NCBI GenBank assembly: GCA_021292105.1
Contig: CM037870.1
Coordinates: forward strand, 47,236,508 to 47,300,507
Reading direction: 5' to 3'
DNA: 64,000 nucleotides
From: Anadara kagoshimensis
Lineage: Eukaryota; Mollusca; Bivalvia; Arcoida; Arcidae
Below the pieces are notes generated by a model. The model saw nothing but the letters and a program-made list of their open reading frames with translations, was not told the DNA's origin and made no database searches. Position numbers and translations under genes: made by a program. Positions 1 to 11,639 of this stretch are shown here, one piece after another (the first letter of the stretch is position 1; each line of letters starts with the position of its first letter).

Positions 1-2078
1 GAAAGTTTGTGTTTAAAATGCTTAATATACCTTGCAAATATGAAGTATTTGAAAAGTACATGGTACATGTACCGATAACTTAACAGCATTAAAACATAGC
101 ACTGTCGTGCTGTTGTTACAGCGTAGTTGGGAAAATTGTGTTGTGGCAAGACAGAATATAACCGAAAATTCGGGGGGGGGGGGGGGGGGGGGGGGGGGGG
201 TCGATCTATGCATAGTCCGACGGATGTTTTTTTTTTTTTGAAAAAGAAACAATGTACCAAACCATGTATTGCTGAATTAAATGGTAGAAAATAATAATTT
301 CATAAATATATGAAAAAGACAATCGGTAATTAAAATTTAAAAAAGTTGTACCCGATCGTTTTGTCATTTCGGATAGAGAGAAAGTAGAGTTTTGCCGATC
401 CTACCGTCGCTATGAGGGGGTACATTCTAGCGGTTGTATGTAACTGGATCATTTGCTGTTAATCTGGGTTTTAATTAACTGCTGATTATCACTCACAATA
501 TTCCTGTTTCATGTTAATGGTGAAGTACAGTTGTTTTACCAGTTCCGAATTTTTACTACCGAATAATCTAAAATTTCAATCCCGTTCAATTAAAGGAATC
601 GCAAAATAACTTTCTAAATTTGCTTCTACTTGAATGTATGGGCATTAATTGTTTAAATAATATCAACTTCAACCGCATCCTAAATCTATGTGCAGGACAG
701 GTCGACAGATTGTTGGTGACCTAGTTTAACGATGTAAACAAATTGTGATCACGGAAATGCTTTTTTCAAGAAAACATACTACCACGTGTTTTTGATGACA
801 GGTGTCGATATTTTGGAATCAGTAAACATTTGTATTATTACACCACATAAATTTTATTTCCTCTGCTTGTGGATGACGTCTGCAGCAGCGCTTATATGAA
901 ACCCTGTTCGGAACTGGTAAAACGACTGTATTTAAAATTTGAACACAACACTGTACGAATTATCTCCCTTTCACGAAAGTAAAATCTAATCGATAAACAT
1001 TTTAAAATATGACACAATTGCCTCAACATCAAAATACGTTATCATAACCTTCAAAATAAATTTAAATTTCCGTAGATTTCACGAAGAATTAATTAAACAA
1101 CCTGCTGTGCTGTTCATTTCATAAAAAGTTATGATTTTACATCGTAGGACGCAAACTTCTCGAACTACTTTTTATTGTAAACATGAGATCAGTTCGCCAA
1201 ATTGCAAAAATTATTAGATGCATCCCGTCGCAATATTTTACTAGATTCCGAAATGTATTCCGAAAATTTATTCCAAATGTGCATATGTAACCAAATGCAT
1301 TACCCGTCTCAGAATACATATCTCACGATAAAACAGATATACTTTTTCACGCTCATTTTTCAGGCGCACTATTTCCAGGTGTACTCATATCTTATAATTT
1401 CATAGCAAAGAAGCTCGATATCTTGGAAGAAAGCGATGGCAATGTACACGTTCACTTTGTTCACGCTGTACAAAAATGTTCAGCTGACTTTTTGTCTGGA
1501 CATAAATATTTCATTTTTTTTTATTTTTTTTATTTTTAACATTAAAATTACTACTTGCCAATTATTTATCTTCATAACATTTTGAATTTTAAATATTGCA
1601 ATGGCAGCTTTATTAATCTTTATATCAGCCAGCAAATAGATACAACTTTTCACTTTTTCAACATTTTTACTAAAAGCTGAATTTTATGACATCTGTACAT
1701 AAATTACAAAATGCCAAAAAAATGTTGATATTTTTTATCCCTTGCAGTGGTAAGCATGATATTCTTAATCACATCCAACTCATGGCTGTTACAGAACAAG
1801 TTTTTTGTGTGTGTAACATTCCCCACTTTTTTAAATTTACCCATTTTTTCTAACCTCTGGCACAAAAAAAATATGCTGACTGAACATTATCGGATATGGC
1901 ATATGATATCCTGCCACATCGCCCAACTGAATAAGATGACAGACGCACACTAGTACTATAGTTCATTTTTTGTACACAAGCTTAATCACATTCAACTTTA
2001 ATTCTAAAATGGTTGTACAAATTCTGGTATTTCTTCTTATATAAAACAATGTTCCTAAATTCTAATTAACATATGTAA
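1..2078. other. no exon recognised; probably inside the large NOP2 U12 intron
   Basis: Nothing here resembles the NOP2 catalytic domain on the minus strand, although the gene must continue leftwards. The stretch is AT-rich with short homopolymers and a poly-G run. The short open frames show no domain similarity and lack plausible splice sites. The simplest reading is intron sequence downstream of the AT-AC donor at 2086. Confidence 0.5.
172..200. repeat. poly-G homopolymer, 29 bases
   Basis: An uninterrupted run of 29 G follows a single C. Runs of G this long are rare and hard to sequence, so the true length is uncertain. A T homopolymer lies about 30 bases downstream. Confidence 0.9.
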
Positions 2079-2086
2079 AAGGATAT
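2079..2086 (-). other. U12-type AT-AC 5' splice site in NOP2
   Basis: Directly after the phase-1 end of the exon 2087-2172 the minus strand reads ATATCCTTTT, the minor-spliceosome AT-AC donor. There is no usable GT donor nearby, and the exon would otherwise run on into an unrelated tail. The matching TCCTTAAC branch site and AC acceptor were not found in positions 1-2078, so the 3' end is probably outside the window. Confidence 0.75.
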
Positions 2087-5000
2087 CTTCCTTTTGGACT
2101 TCTTGTCCACTGGGCAGTGTATATGTTTCTGTTTCTGCTATATTTGTTTGAAGTTCTTTATCTGACAATTTTCTGTAAAGTAACAAAAAATATAGAAAAA
2201 TTAATCTACCTTATGTATTGATAATAACCACCAAATCTAGGCTTTTATGCAGGAAAAAGGGGAAATGTGAATGAAAGAAAATGTATAATTCTAGACTTCT
2301 TTTGAGATCTTGAAAATTTGTAAGAAATAATGAAAACAAGATATTCATGTAAATACAAATAATTTTATAAACTTATACTAAACATATACCATAGATAATG
2401 AATTTTAAAGTTATGTTTTGTATATTACCGGTAAGTTGTTAGCATATCTATAGACACTACATAAAGGTATTGTATAAGAAGAAACATTCATGTGGAAAAA
2501 TATTCGCAGCTAAAGTTTTTTATTTTCCTTGGCACACTTTCTCTACAGCAAGAACAGTGAAAATATCTTACCGCGAAATAGTTTACAAGGTCAAAAACAC
2601 GAAAGTTTCCTATCATAATGTTTCTTCTTGTACAGTAGGGATGTCATTGATAGATCGATATATCATTGATAGAAGCTAATATGATATATCAATACATTTT
2701 TTAGTATCGATATACCGGTTAACCAAAATCACCACCAGTTCATGGCTAAGGGAGAAGTAGTCAATGACACACAGTTGAAACTGGTTGTAAATGTATGATA
2801 ATTAGAACCCATTATATATTTTAATGTATCTCAAAACAAACTGACATACAAAACAGAGTGCATATAATATTAAGATGACACCAAACATGCAAAATATTGG
2901 TGAAAAATAATCTATCTATAAAAGATTCAACGAATAATCACTATTTCAATATATCAATTTATCCATATATTTTTCAATTGATATATCGATGTTGAAATTT
3001 TCATCAATGACAGCTCTGTTGTACAGTACTTGGAAAGTTGTTTTGAAAAACAGATTCTTTCAGTGGCATATCAACTATAAAAAGTTGGATTTAAACCTAG
3101 GCAGTGAGAGACACTGTGATACTTAATTGCATGCTCTAGACAACTCTGCCAATGAGGCTTTGCCATCAACTTGAGGTTAAAATATTTCTGGTTCATTTCT
3201 AACACATACTTGTCTCTTTTTTCTTTTTTCTTTAATTTTTTCGCAGCTTTTTCAACTGGTAGCAACTAAAAGAAAACAAAACATTGCAGCAAATTATTTA
3301 GAGAAACCCGAAAGTATAGTGATTCAGCAAATAAAAACAAGTGGCCATACAGCCTTGTAGTATGTAAACAATTGAGGTCATATGGTACCTTGTGTGATAT
3401 GGAGCCTACATTAACCTTACACTGCTATATTTAACATGATACAGTAAAATCTCGTTATAATGACCCTCAATATCCTCGCTGTCATGCTAATTGCCACAAT
3501 ATTTTGAAATCACATAATCTGTTTCTCCTATGATTTTATGAATAAACGTCCTTCCATTTATCACTAAATGCCTTTATAATGAACGCTAGTCAAAATTTGA
3601 CTGGAAAAATGGTGGCAAAGACTCTCTGTTGTACTGTACCTAATACTCAACACATTTAACATACTTTTAAGACATGACAAGACAAGAATTGTGAGAAATG
3701 CCTACTTTGGAATCATTTATTTTTGTGATGTCACAGGTTTCGTTGTTTTTATAGATATATGAGCCAGGAACTTACATGTCAATGAAGTGGTGTATATTAA
3801 AAACTTACATGTACCTTAAACAGAAACCACAAACCACAAAATTACATCACTGCATAATGGTACTTGTTCTTAGAACCATTAAAATTGGACTCCTCACAAA
3901 TAAATTATTTCACTGTATAAAATATTATAGAATTAGTTAACATACCTCACTATCAGAATCATCATCACTGGTATCACTTTTACTATCATCGTCGTCGCTG
4001 TCATCATCATCATCTGAATCCATACCACCAAAATCATCATCCATAACATCATCACTATCTTCATCATCTTCTGCTGTCTGTAAAATATAAACAGTTTAAA
4101 TAAATATGTCATAACTCAAACAACGCATTAAGAGATATCACTTACCAATGCTTGGAGGAAAAAATATTAAGTTGAAGATGGTTGTTTTTTATACATAAGA
4201 TGTAGCTCACATTATCAACTAATTCACAAACAAAAACTCTTTAAACTTTTGTGGTTTTCTCTAGGTTCTCAAATTTCCTCCACAAATTTTCTTTTTTCCA
4301 CTTTACTTTAATTAAGACAAAAACCTTCTCTAAAGGTGAAATCTTACTGGTATCAATTCCGATTTAGTTGATTTCTTTTTGCTTAATTTTAGCCATTCTT
4401 TATTCTCATCTTTAAACCCTTGCTGTTCATCATCGTCCCCATCATCACTGTCGTTGTCATTATCGCTTAACTCTTCACCTGACTGGTCGGATTGATCCTC
4501 TTCACTATCAGAATTCATATCACCGAAATCACCTGAAGTATATATAAATTTCATGTAACTATAATCATGGTCATAGCTCCATATGATATTTGTTATGCAT
4601 AATTAATCATAATTGTTGTGTATAACTAATAATAATTGTTCTGCATAATTATTCATGCATAATTATTCAAATATTTATAGCATAGTTTTCTGACTGAAGA
4701 AAACAAATCTGAATCAGATTGGTCCAGATCATATACTCAATTGTAAAATGCTTGGTTTCATTCATATTTCTCCAGTTAGCCCAGTTAGAAACGTTACATA
4801 TACATTCTGCTTAAGTTTTATCCAAAAAATGGTAACAGCAAATTTTTACTCACTAAAACCCACTTGACTAAAAGAAATGTGGTTAGTTATATCACAAGTT
4901 TCTCACATTTTTCTGGTTTAAGTCACCAAATTGCTGCTTTAGTTTAGTTGCATCACGATTTACAAACTAAAATAAAGGCTCAAGATTACAGTATTTGCAT

Positions 5001-8000
5001 TCATCAACTCAGATAAAACAATAAGCAACAATTCAGGACTGATTTCCAAAATCAAAGAAAAATGTTGAATTTGAGTGGTATTTAAGAAATGAGCTCTATA
5101 TGTGTGTTCTTACTATCATCTTCTTCATCATCTTCACTGTCTTCATCCTCCTCTCTGGTACGCTTTCCTTTTTTACCACTGCTTTGTATGTTATTAGATT
5201 TGCCTTTTATATTTTTGCTAACTGGTTGTTTCTTTAATTTATTGTTTTGTTTTGTAACTGCTAACTGTTCTTTCTTCTCATTTTGTTTCTCAACTCTCTT
5301 TTTCAGCCTAAAAGCAATATTATATTCATTAATATTTAACAAAAATAAACTCCATCTTTGGATTAACAAACAAACAAAATCACCTTATATCATCTTTTGA
5401 TAAACATATAAAACAAAAAATCTTTTTATATACACATAAAACAGAGTTCCAGGAAACCTGTACAAATTGTTAATATTTAAATGTTAATGAGAATCATTTA
5501 ACAATTCAATGCTTCTATTTGACCCTTCATCAGTTCATGTCACCCTCAACTTTCAAGTCGAAGATCACATCATATTTTTTTCAAAATCTCAGGCATCAAA
5601 CCATATATACACAACTGCTTCTTTTATCAAAAAATCAGGAGTCAAACTTGATTTTCAAGAGTCCAAAACAGTCTAAAGTGTCAAAATGATGCCCTGAAAA
5701 TACTGAAGGTTTATAATGAAATACTTTGCAGGCAGATGATAATTACATGTGCACAAATATATGTATATATGGAAAACATGTATAATTGTGACAATGTGCA
5801 TGTATAGAATAAATTAAAATAAATATATACCTCTTTTTCTGTCTACTACTAAGTACGCTGGATGTATCTGTTGCTGTAAAATGAATATTGAACTTCAGTT
5901 TAGTATACAAAAATGTAGATGATAATTGCTAAAATACATAATTTTTTTTATCAAGTTGATTTCAGAATTGCACATTAATTTACATGTCACCCTGCGAGAC
6001 TCTTACTGGGCACTGTGCCCCATTCACAATTCAAAATCTTATCCTTTTTTCACAATAATCACTGCTAATTTTCACAATTTTAGTTTTGAAGATAGTATTT
6101 CTAGATACTTGCCTATGATATTAATGGTATTTTTCACAATATAGGCCATTATGATGCTTTTTTTCACATTAGCATTAAGGTTATCTGTTTTGTTTTAGAG
6201 CTTCTATTACTGTTATATTTTTCACATTTAAAGTAGAACTAAATGAAATAGATTTAAACGAAGAAATCTTGTGTGCATCTATACAACACTACTAATGTAA
6301 ACATAACACAGAAAAGGGAAAGATTGTGTCATTTCTAAAAACATCATGTTTCTGTTGTATATGATATTGATAAAGTGTAATAAATTACACTTTCTCTGTT
6401 CATAAAAAAACTTGAAGCTTTGTCCATCATAGGCAGTGCTAACAATAATATTCCGATATAAGTATTGTAGTATGACCAAAGCTACCAGTTATCATAAAAC
6501 TATATAAACAAGAGCAAGACCTAACTAAACAAGGAATGAATTCAGTGTAAGAGTAACAGGCAATTGGAATAAGTTATCAATAGCTCCACAGTCACTGCTC
6601 CAACATTAAACTCTTTCAAAACAACAACTGGAAAAATTATACCTAACAAGTTCAATCCTGATTGCTATTTAACAACAGCATGCACAACCGAAGACAATAT
6701 AACCAAGACTACACACTTATAATAGAAGACAGATATGCTTCACCAAAAGCTTCAGCTTACAGAGATGATGCATAGTAAGATAGCAAGATATCAAATTATC
6801 AATAGATAATAGGATAAGGTATTGCACTTTTTATCAAATTATTCATTGTTTGAAATGATTTTGGTGGTTGAATGCAATATATCTTTTGCATATCCAGCAC
6901 TGTCAGTGAAAAATGGAGTATGCTGCTACAGTCAGGGACCCTACAATGCAGAAACTCATCCTTTCACTAAAAAAAGTACAGCAATTTGCAGCCTGTTATG
7001 TATTCAACAACTATACAGATCGCTCACCAGGATGTATTTCTGACATGCTGCAACAATTACAATGTGGTACACTAGAAGCCCAGAGGAAGACAAACCATCT
7101 ATGTATGCTCTACCAGATATACAAGTAGGAATCAACAGAGACTCCTACCTACAAGAATGCGACAGACGGACCCGTGGCCAGCACAGACTATTCCAGGAAA
7201 GACTCAACCACCGTTCAATCAACATCCAGACACTCCTTGTCAACATCGCTCTAATGCTACAACTTTTTCCCGTTTTAACTGTTTTTATTTGTACGGGAAA
7301 TGTCCCGGCGCTCTTCGCGCCGGGAATTTCCCGTCTATAGGTAACACGTATGTATTATGACGTCATAGAAAATTGTGGAAAAATTCTATAGACCGTACGT
7401 CCAAATCATTTGACGCCACGCGTGCACCACTTTTCTCAAGGCCATTGAAGGGGTCAAATCGACAGGAAGTGAGCTCCATATGGGGGGAAATCTCGCCCGT
7501 CTCGTACATCAGAAATGAAACCAAGAAACGATTATCGTGTAAATAATTCATTGAAACAAGTAATAATTTCAATAGGCTGATCGAATACCAAATATTTACT
7601 TTTCTTTCGCCATTCTGGCTGATCTCCAAGTGTAGCGTTTCAAGATTCGCGATGACGTGATTTCTTTTGATCGGGTCAAAGTTCAATTCAGATCGATAAC
7701 CACTGTAAGCCAATCAGCGACCGACTTTCCCACGTGCATCAACCATGATCACACAGTATGCAATGCGGGAAGATACAAAATTTGCCGATTTCAAGTTAGA
7801 TAAATCGATAACCATAGTTACCCGACACAAAACTATTACGAGGTTAGCATAACCACAGTATACGACTTCTACGGTAACTCTTTTTCACATATAATTACCA
7901 AATTGAATCAAAATTTTGAGTGCATCTGTGACCCTCGCTGAATGCAGTGTAAACAAAAATGGCGTTCGTCAGGACGGGAAAGACGTTTTCACAAACGATC

Positions 8001-11000
8001 GATTTTTAAGAAAAATAATAAAATGGGTTTTTCAAAAGAATTAATTAACAGTTCGTCCCAATAATCATTTTTATGACAATACAGATAAAATTTACTGAAT
8101 TTATTCCGAATTTAATGTAAATATTGACAAATCCTCTTGTTTGTTTACATGTGACGTGGATATCATGATCAGCTGATCGGGCTGGACCAGGTGCTGACTA
8201 GAACTGACTTCAACTACAATGACTGCACTCATCAAAAATCTAACTTGGACATAACTGATGAGGAAACTGTACATGTTGTGCAATGAGATGGACCGCTGTC
8301 CCAAAAAGTTGTGATGAAAATAACAATAATAAAACATTCATGTTGAGTTTAGCAGCTGACTGTAGTTGTGATCCACTTGGATAAGGTCTGAATTGAATCC
8401 TTGAAAACCTCCAGGGATGGCGACTGGACTACCGATGCTGGCAGGGGATTCCAATAATTTAGTTCTCGGAATGAATATAAAAATTTTAACTAGGGTAAAA
8501 TCAACATTACCTTCAATATCCCAGACTTGTTTCTCGAAAAAAAGTTGGTATAAGTGAATAAATGCCAATTTCCACCCCATCATCCACATAAGCGACCATT
8601 TCAATATAAATCTTAAAGCACCATCTTTGTAGTATATCATCCCAGAATGTTTCATTTCAATTTAGGTGAATAATGAATAATCTTGACTAGGGTAAAAAAA
8701 AACTCCAACCCACCATCCTAGAATTAACCGTCTCGATATAAGTGAAAAAGCATTTTCAACTCTCCGGGGCTGGGGCTCTTCATGCAGTGAAACTTAAAGG
8801 GGCTGGGCTAAAATTAACATTATTTCTGTACAAGCCTGTCAAGTTTTAATCATATCATTTGTCAATTGCAATGGTCTGTGCTTTAGAAAATTCTCATCAT
8901 GGTACTTATATGCCAGTGAATGTTGAAGGTGCAAGAGGAGCTTACCCTCATACCACTGTATTAATATCGGGTTGTGGGTTAAAGGTGCTGCCTAACAGAG
9001 TCACAGACAAGCATTCCACTCCCAATTAATATAATTCTATAACCAGTCGATAATCTATCCTTTCAGCCAAATGTGGCTTGCAAAATGAGGAAGCAGTAAC
9101 TCAAATTTTGAAGTATTGTCATGTATAACACAAGTCAGGTTGGAACCAAAAACCTTCCACTCTCCAAGAGGATGCTTTACCGGTGTAGCTAGCTAACAGA
9201 AGGTGCTAACCCTTCCAAAAAACTCGGTCTCACTTCCCTGGTGGAAGTTCGCGTGTTTAACCTAACTTGTCAGTTTCAAAGTTTTTTTTTTACTTTACTC
9301 CCGGATTGTGATTTGGACATGGATAAGTATGTTTGTTTTTCATTGGTATAACTGCTTCATTAATTAGATGGGGCAATCTTGAACTGTGACATAATACACA
9401 TCTTGTTTTAAGAAACAGGAGTAGTTATTTATGCAATCATAAATCAGTAGATTAAATTATTGACATAGTATGGTAAAAGGTGATTTAAGATGAGAAGATA
9501 TTACAACGTGAGAATGTTGTCGTGGTATGGATTAGTATATTCACTATATTGGGTAATTGAATAGCCTTTTGTGTCCCTGGAAAGATCATACCAAAACTCA
9601 GTTCTGTGTGACAGAACATGATTGAAAGAACTTGGCGGTAGTTAACTATAGTCAGTCCCACTAGTATTTGGTGTGGAAGCGCGTGGCCTAGTGGTTAAGG
9701 CGTTGGACTCATGATTCGAAGGTCGTGGGTTCGATCCCTGGACCGGGCGATGTGTTGTGTCCTTGAGCAAGACACTTAATTTCACGTTGTTCCAGTTCAC
9801 TCAGCTGAAAAATAAATGAGTACCAGCAAAATGCTGGGGGTTAACCCTGCGATGGACCGGCGTTTCATTCAGGGGAGAGTCTTGTACTCTCAGTTGCTTA
9901 ACGCCATCGAAACCGGGATAAGCAACGGCCTGATGGGCCTAATGGCTAGGGACAGACTTTAACTTTAACTATTGTTCATCTTTAATGTTTAGAGACAGTT
10001 GTTTTCATTAATAACTTTTATACCTTTAAAATTTTCGAAACCTAACAATCATATTTTGTTTTGGAAACAAAAAGCGCATCTAGAAATATTTTTAGTTTTA
10101 TCTTCACTTTTTCCGTTATTCTTCTACATAGAGAAAATTTTACATTTTTCACTAAAATTAAGCTGTAGTATGCTCCTTAAGTTACCCTATATGCATATAT
10201 TAAAAGGTTCAACTAAGGTCAACAATTACAATGTAAATCACTTATATATTACAATTATTATTGGCATCAGTTTTGACAAAATCATGGAGAAGAAATATTA
10301 CAAATGAGTGAAGTATGTAGTTTTGTGTTTTTTATTTGTAAAAAAAGCATTAGGATCACATTATTTGAAAGTGAACAAACTGATTAAGTCTATGACACAG
10401 GCGTGATTATCAATGGTTTAGAACATGGGGCCCATAATGGGTGTTTTAGTTCTTAGTCTAATCGCGATATTTGTAAATTTGCTGATTTTTTCTCTATATA
10501 CAGAAATAAATGTAATGATTTCAATTTTTCGTGTATTTTTCCTTGTTGGTATTTTTGTTTTTAAACACATATATTGTGGTTATTTTATGAGACACCAAAT
10601 GTGGTTATTTTATGAGACACCAAATGATAATACAGCAATTTCAGTTAAGGTCTGTCTCTAAGTATAAAAGACGCACAATAGTATTTGGTGAGACAAAACA
10701 ATGTGTGCCACCCCTTTTGTGTGTGTGTGTGTGTTGTGTCTGTGTGTGTGTGTGCACACAATAACCCGATAATAAATTTGGACATTTCCCGGGATAGGCA
10801 ATGCCTATTTTCATATTAAATATTGATGACTGTTTTGAGGATGTTTTGTGCACTGCTCAGGTTGTAGCAGCGGAACTTTAAACATCCCATGAGGGTCCAG
10901 TTCCTGTGTGGAAGAAAAAGAGAAAATGTCTGAAGACTGTCCAACTCCAATATAAAATTTGCAAGTCCAACACCACGTTTTTTCATAACATGTCCATTAT

Positions 11001-11238
11001 GGAAATTTTGCCAAATCAACGAACATAAAAATTAATTTCATAACAAAACGATTGACGTTCCAATTTCATGAAAATTAAAACTGCTATTTCCGGGAGAAAG
11101 TGTTCAAATTGCTAAGAAATTTGTACCAGAATTCATCATACCCAAAGCCTTTGCCAAAGTAGTCGGTGGTTTCTGTTTTTTATTTTTCTTCCCCGGACCA
11201 GATTTAGGTCGTTCTGTGGGGTCTCTTTTCCTTCCCAT
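2087..11238 (-). CDS. NOP2: NOP2-like 28S rRNA cytosine-C5 methyltransferase, N-terminal exons (partial)
   Basis: NOP2/NSUN1 is a nucleolar SAM-dependent RNA methyltransferase needed for large-subunit rRNA maturation. Seven exons join with matching phases: 11142-11238, 5831-5873, 5114-5307, 4348-4532, 3946-4077, 3210-3265 and 2087-2172. Exon 1 begins MGRKRDPTERPKSGPGKK, very close to the human NOP2 start. Exons 2-3 encode a lysine-rich nuclear segment. Exons 4-5 encode the acidic D/E/S stretch. Exon 6 starts LLPVEKAAKKLKKK, matching the family signature before the catalytic region. Exon 7 holds ETYTLPSGQEVQKE, again NOP2-typical. The methyltransferase domain with its two catalytic cysteines must lie left of the window. 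Intron 1 (5874-11141) carries a LINE fragment and a 3.5-kb Helentron-like element. The exon 1 donor is slightly ambiguous (11141 preferred over about 11131), but both give the same phase. Confidence 0.85.
2636..3018. mobile_element. hAT-type MITE with 8-bp target duplication
   Basis: The ends are imperfect inverted repeats (TAGGGATGTCATTGAT at left; CAGAGCTGTCATTGAT when the right end is reverse-complemented). Both ends are followed inward by an ATCGATATATCA block. The element is flanked by TTGTACAG at 2628-2635 and 3019-3026, an exact 8-bp duplication as hAT transposases make. It has no coding capacity and sits in the NOP2 intron between exons 6 and 7. Confidence 0.8.
6905..7250 (+). pseudogene. 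LINE reverse transcriptase C-terminal fragment
   Basis: A broken frame carries residues typical of the tail of CR1/L2-type LINE proteins: FNNYTDRSPGC, then MLQQLQ, then DSYLQECDRRTRGQ and LFQERLNH. At least one frameshift separates the two halves, near 7125. It lies antisense in NOP2 intron 1 and ends just before the Helentron-like element. It is a dead 5'-truncated copy. Confidence 0.7.
7294..7334. repeat. terminal hairpin of HINE-like copy 1
   Basis: The CGGGAAATGTCCCGGCGC arm pairs with GCGCCGGGAATTTCCCG across a five-base loop with about one mismatch. The second copy (60195-60233) keeps the stem, with a shorter loop and a few arm changes. Confidence 0.75.
7357..7364. promoter_or_regulatory. 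CRE-like palindrome TGACGTCA inside the HINE-like element
   Basis: A perfect TGACGTCA octamer sits just inside the terminal hairpin and is kept in the second copy (60257-60264). This is a CREB/ATF consensus site. Whether it is used is unknown. Confidence 0.35.
9176..9335 (+). repeat. retroposon family B, truncated copy
   Basis: Shares the core CCTGGTGGAAGTTC, then GTTTAAC, CAGTTTCAAAG, GATTGTGATTTGGACATGGAT and a TATGTTTGTTTTT end with about thirteen other copies in the window. This copy is carried in the HINE-like element and recurs at 62085-62250. Confidence 0.75.
9674..9967 (+). mobile_element. tRNA-derived SINE with conserved central domain, copy 1
   Basis: The 5' head looks like a Leu/Ser-type tRNA with A box (GTGGCCTAGTGGTTAAG) and B box (GGTTCGATCCC). 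A central block TGTCCTTGAGCAAGACACTTA resembles the V/Meta-type SINE core. The tail is (CTTTAA)n. The left target duplication ACTAGTATTTGGTG is at 9660-9673. The right one is split by the MITE at 9972-10678. Confidence 0.8.
9972..10678. mobile_element. TA-flanked MITE (Tc1/mariner-type) nested in the SINE duplication
   Basis: The 707-bp insert has inverted ends of about 27 bp (TTGTTCATCTTTAATG left; TTGTGCGTCTTTTATA right, reverse-complemented; both continue into TTAGAGACAG). It is flanked by a TA duplication (9970-9971 and 10679-10680). The second copy of the host element has one TA here and no insert, a natural empty site. Short AT-rich open frames inside (9999-10307, 10425-10661) show no transposase motif. 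Confidence 0.85.
10719..10757. repeat. GT microsatellite
   Basis: An interrupted (GT)n tract near one end of the HINE-like element, matching a shorter pure tract at 62922-62942 in the other copy. Confidence 0.9.
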
Positions 11239-11352
11239 TCCGTCTGATACAATGTGGGTCTTGTTATGAAAAAATCGGTGAACTACAGACTAAATAAATA
11301 ACAATATTCAACGTTGTTTTTCTCTCACACGTGCAGTAGTCGTAAAACGGTT

Positions 11353-11360
11353 ACTTCCGG
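11353..11360. promoter_or_regulatory. ETS/GABP-like site upstream of NOP2
   Basis: ACTTCCGG lies about 115 bases upstream of the NOP2 start codon (reading as CCGGAAGT on the gene strand). This is the ETS/GABP core common in TATA-less housekeeping promoters. No TATA box is seen here. Confidence 0.4.
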
Positions 11361-11639
11361 TTTTAAATGTCGTACTGTAGCAACATAATTTACAGAACCG
11401 GTTAAGGTTTAAAACTGAATATATCCGAGCCTAAAGTTTTACTCATTATATTTGTTATAAATTTACATTTACATTTACTGGAATACTGTGAAGGGCTTAT
11501 CAGCATCAACTCACAGGAATACTTGTGTGACGTGGCTTCTCACAAGGACTTTTCAAAACCGGTTAAAACAGTTAAAACTATTTACACCTCTACTCTTAAG
11601 GAATGATTGTAATTTTTTTCTATCTAGATCTATGAAGGA

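Larger units (their letters stand above)
7292..10816 (-). mobile_element. Helentron/HINE-like non-autonomous element, copy 1
   Basis: This segment matches 60193-63002 nearly base for base, and similarity stops at the same points at both ends. One terminus starts TACGGGAAATGTCC and the other ends GGACATTTCCCG, so there are short inverted ends. The left terminus is also a strong hairpin (about 17-bp stem, 7294-7333), and the opposite end carries a GT microsatellite. Terminal hairpin, short inverted ends and microsatellite together fit Helitron2/Helentron derivatives (HINE), known from molluscs. Read that way the element is on the minus strand with the hairpin at its 3' end. It contains a truncated retroposon-B copy, a SINE and a nested MITE. 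Open frames inside (for example 8101-8655, minus) match no family I know. It lies wholly in NOP2 intron 1. Confidence 0.6.

Noticed and set aside
22-252. Polyproline-containing minus-strand frame
   Set aside because: The prolines come only from the poly-G run, with no splice or domain support.
5089-5400. Serine-rich plus-strand open frame
   Set aside because: It is the antisense shadow of the acidic NOP2 exon (GAT/GAA codons read backwards as Ser/Leu).
7363-8655. Protein genes inside the HINE-like element
   Set aside because: Frames differ between the two copies by indels, start codons are not conserved, and no domain is recognisable.
9674-9745. Functional tRNA gene with GTGGCCTAGTGGTTAAG
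   Set aside because: It is the head of a SINE with target duplications and a conserved non-tRNA body.
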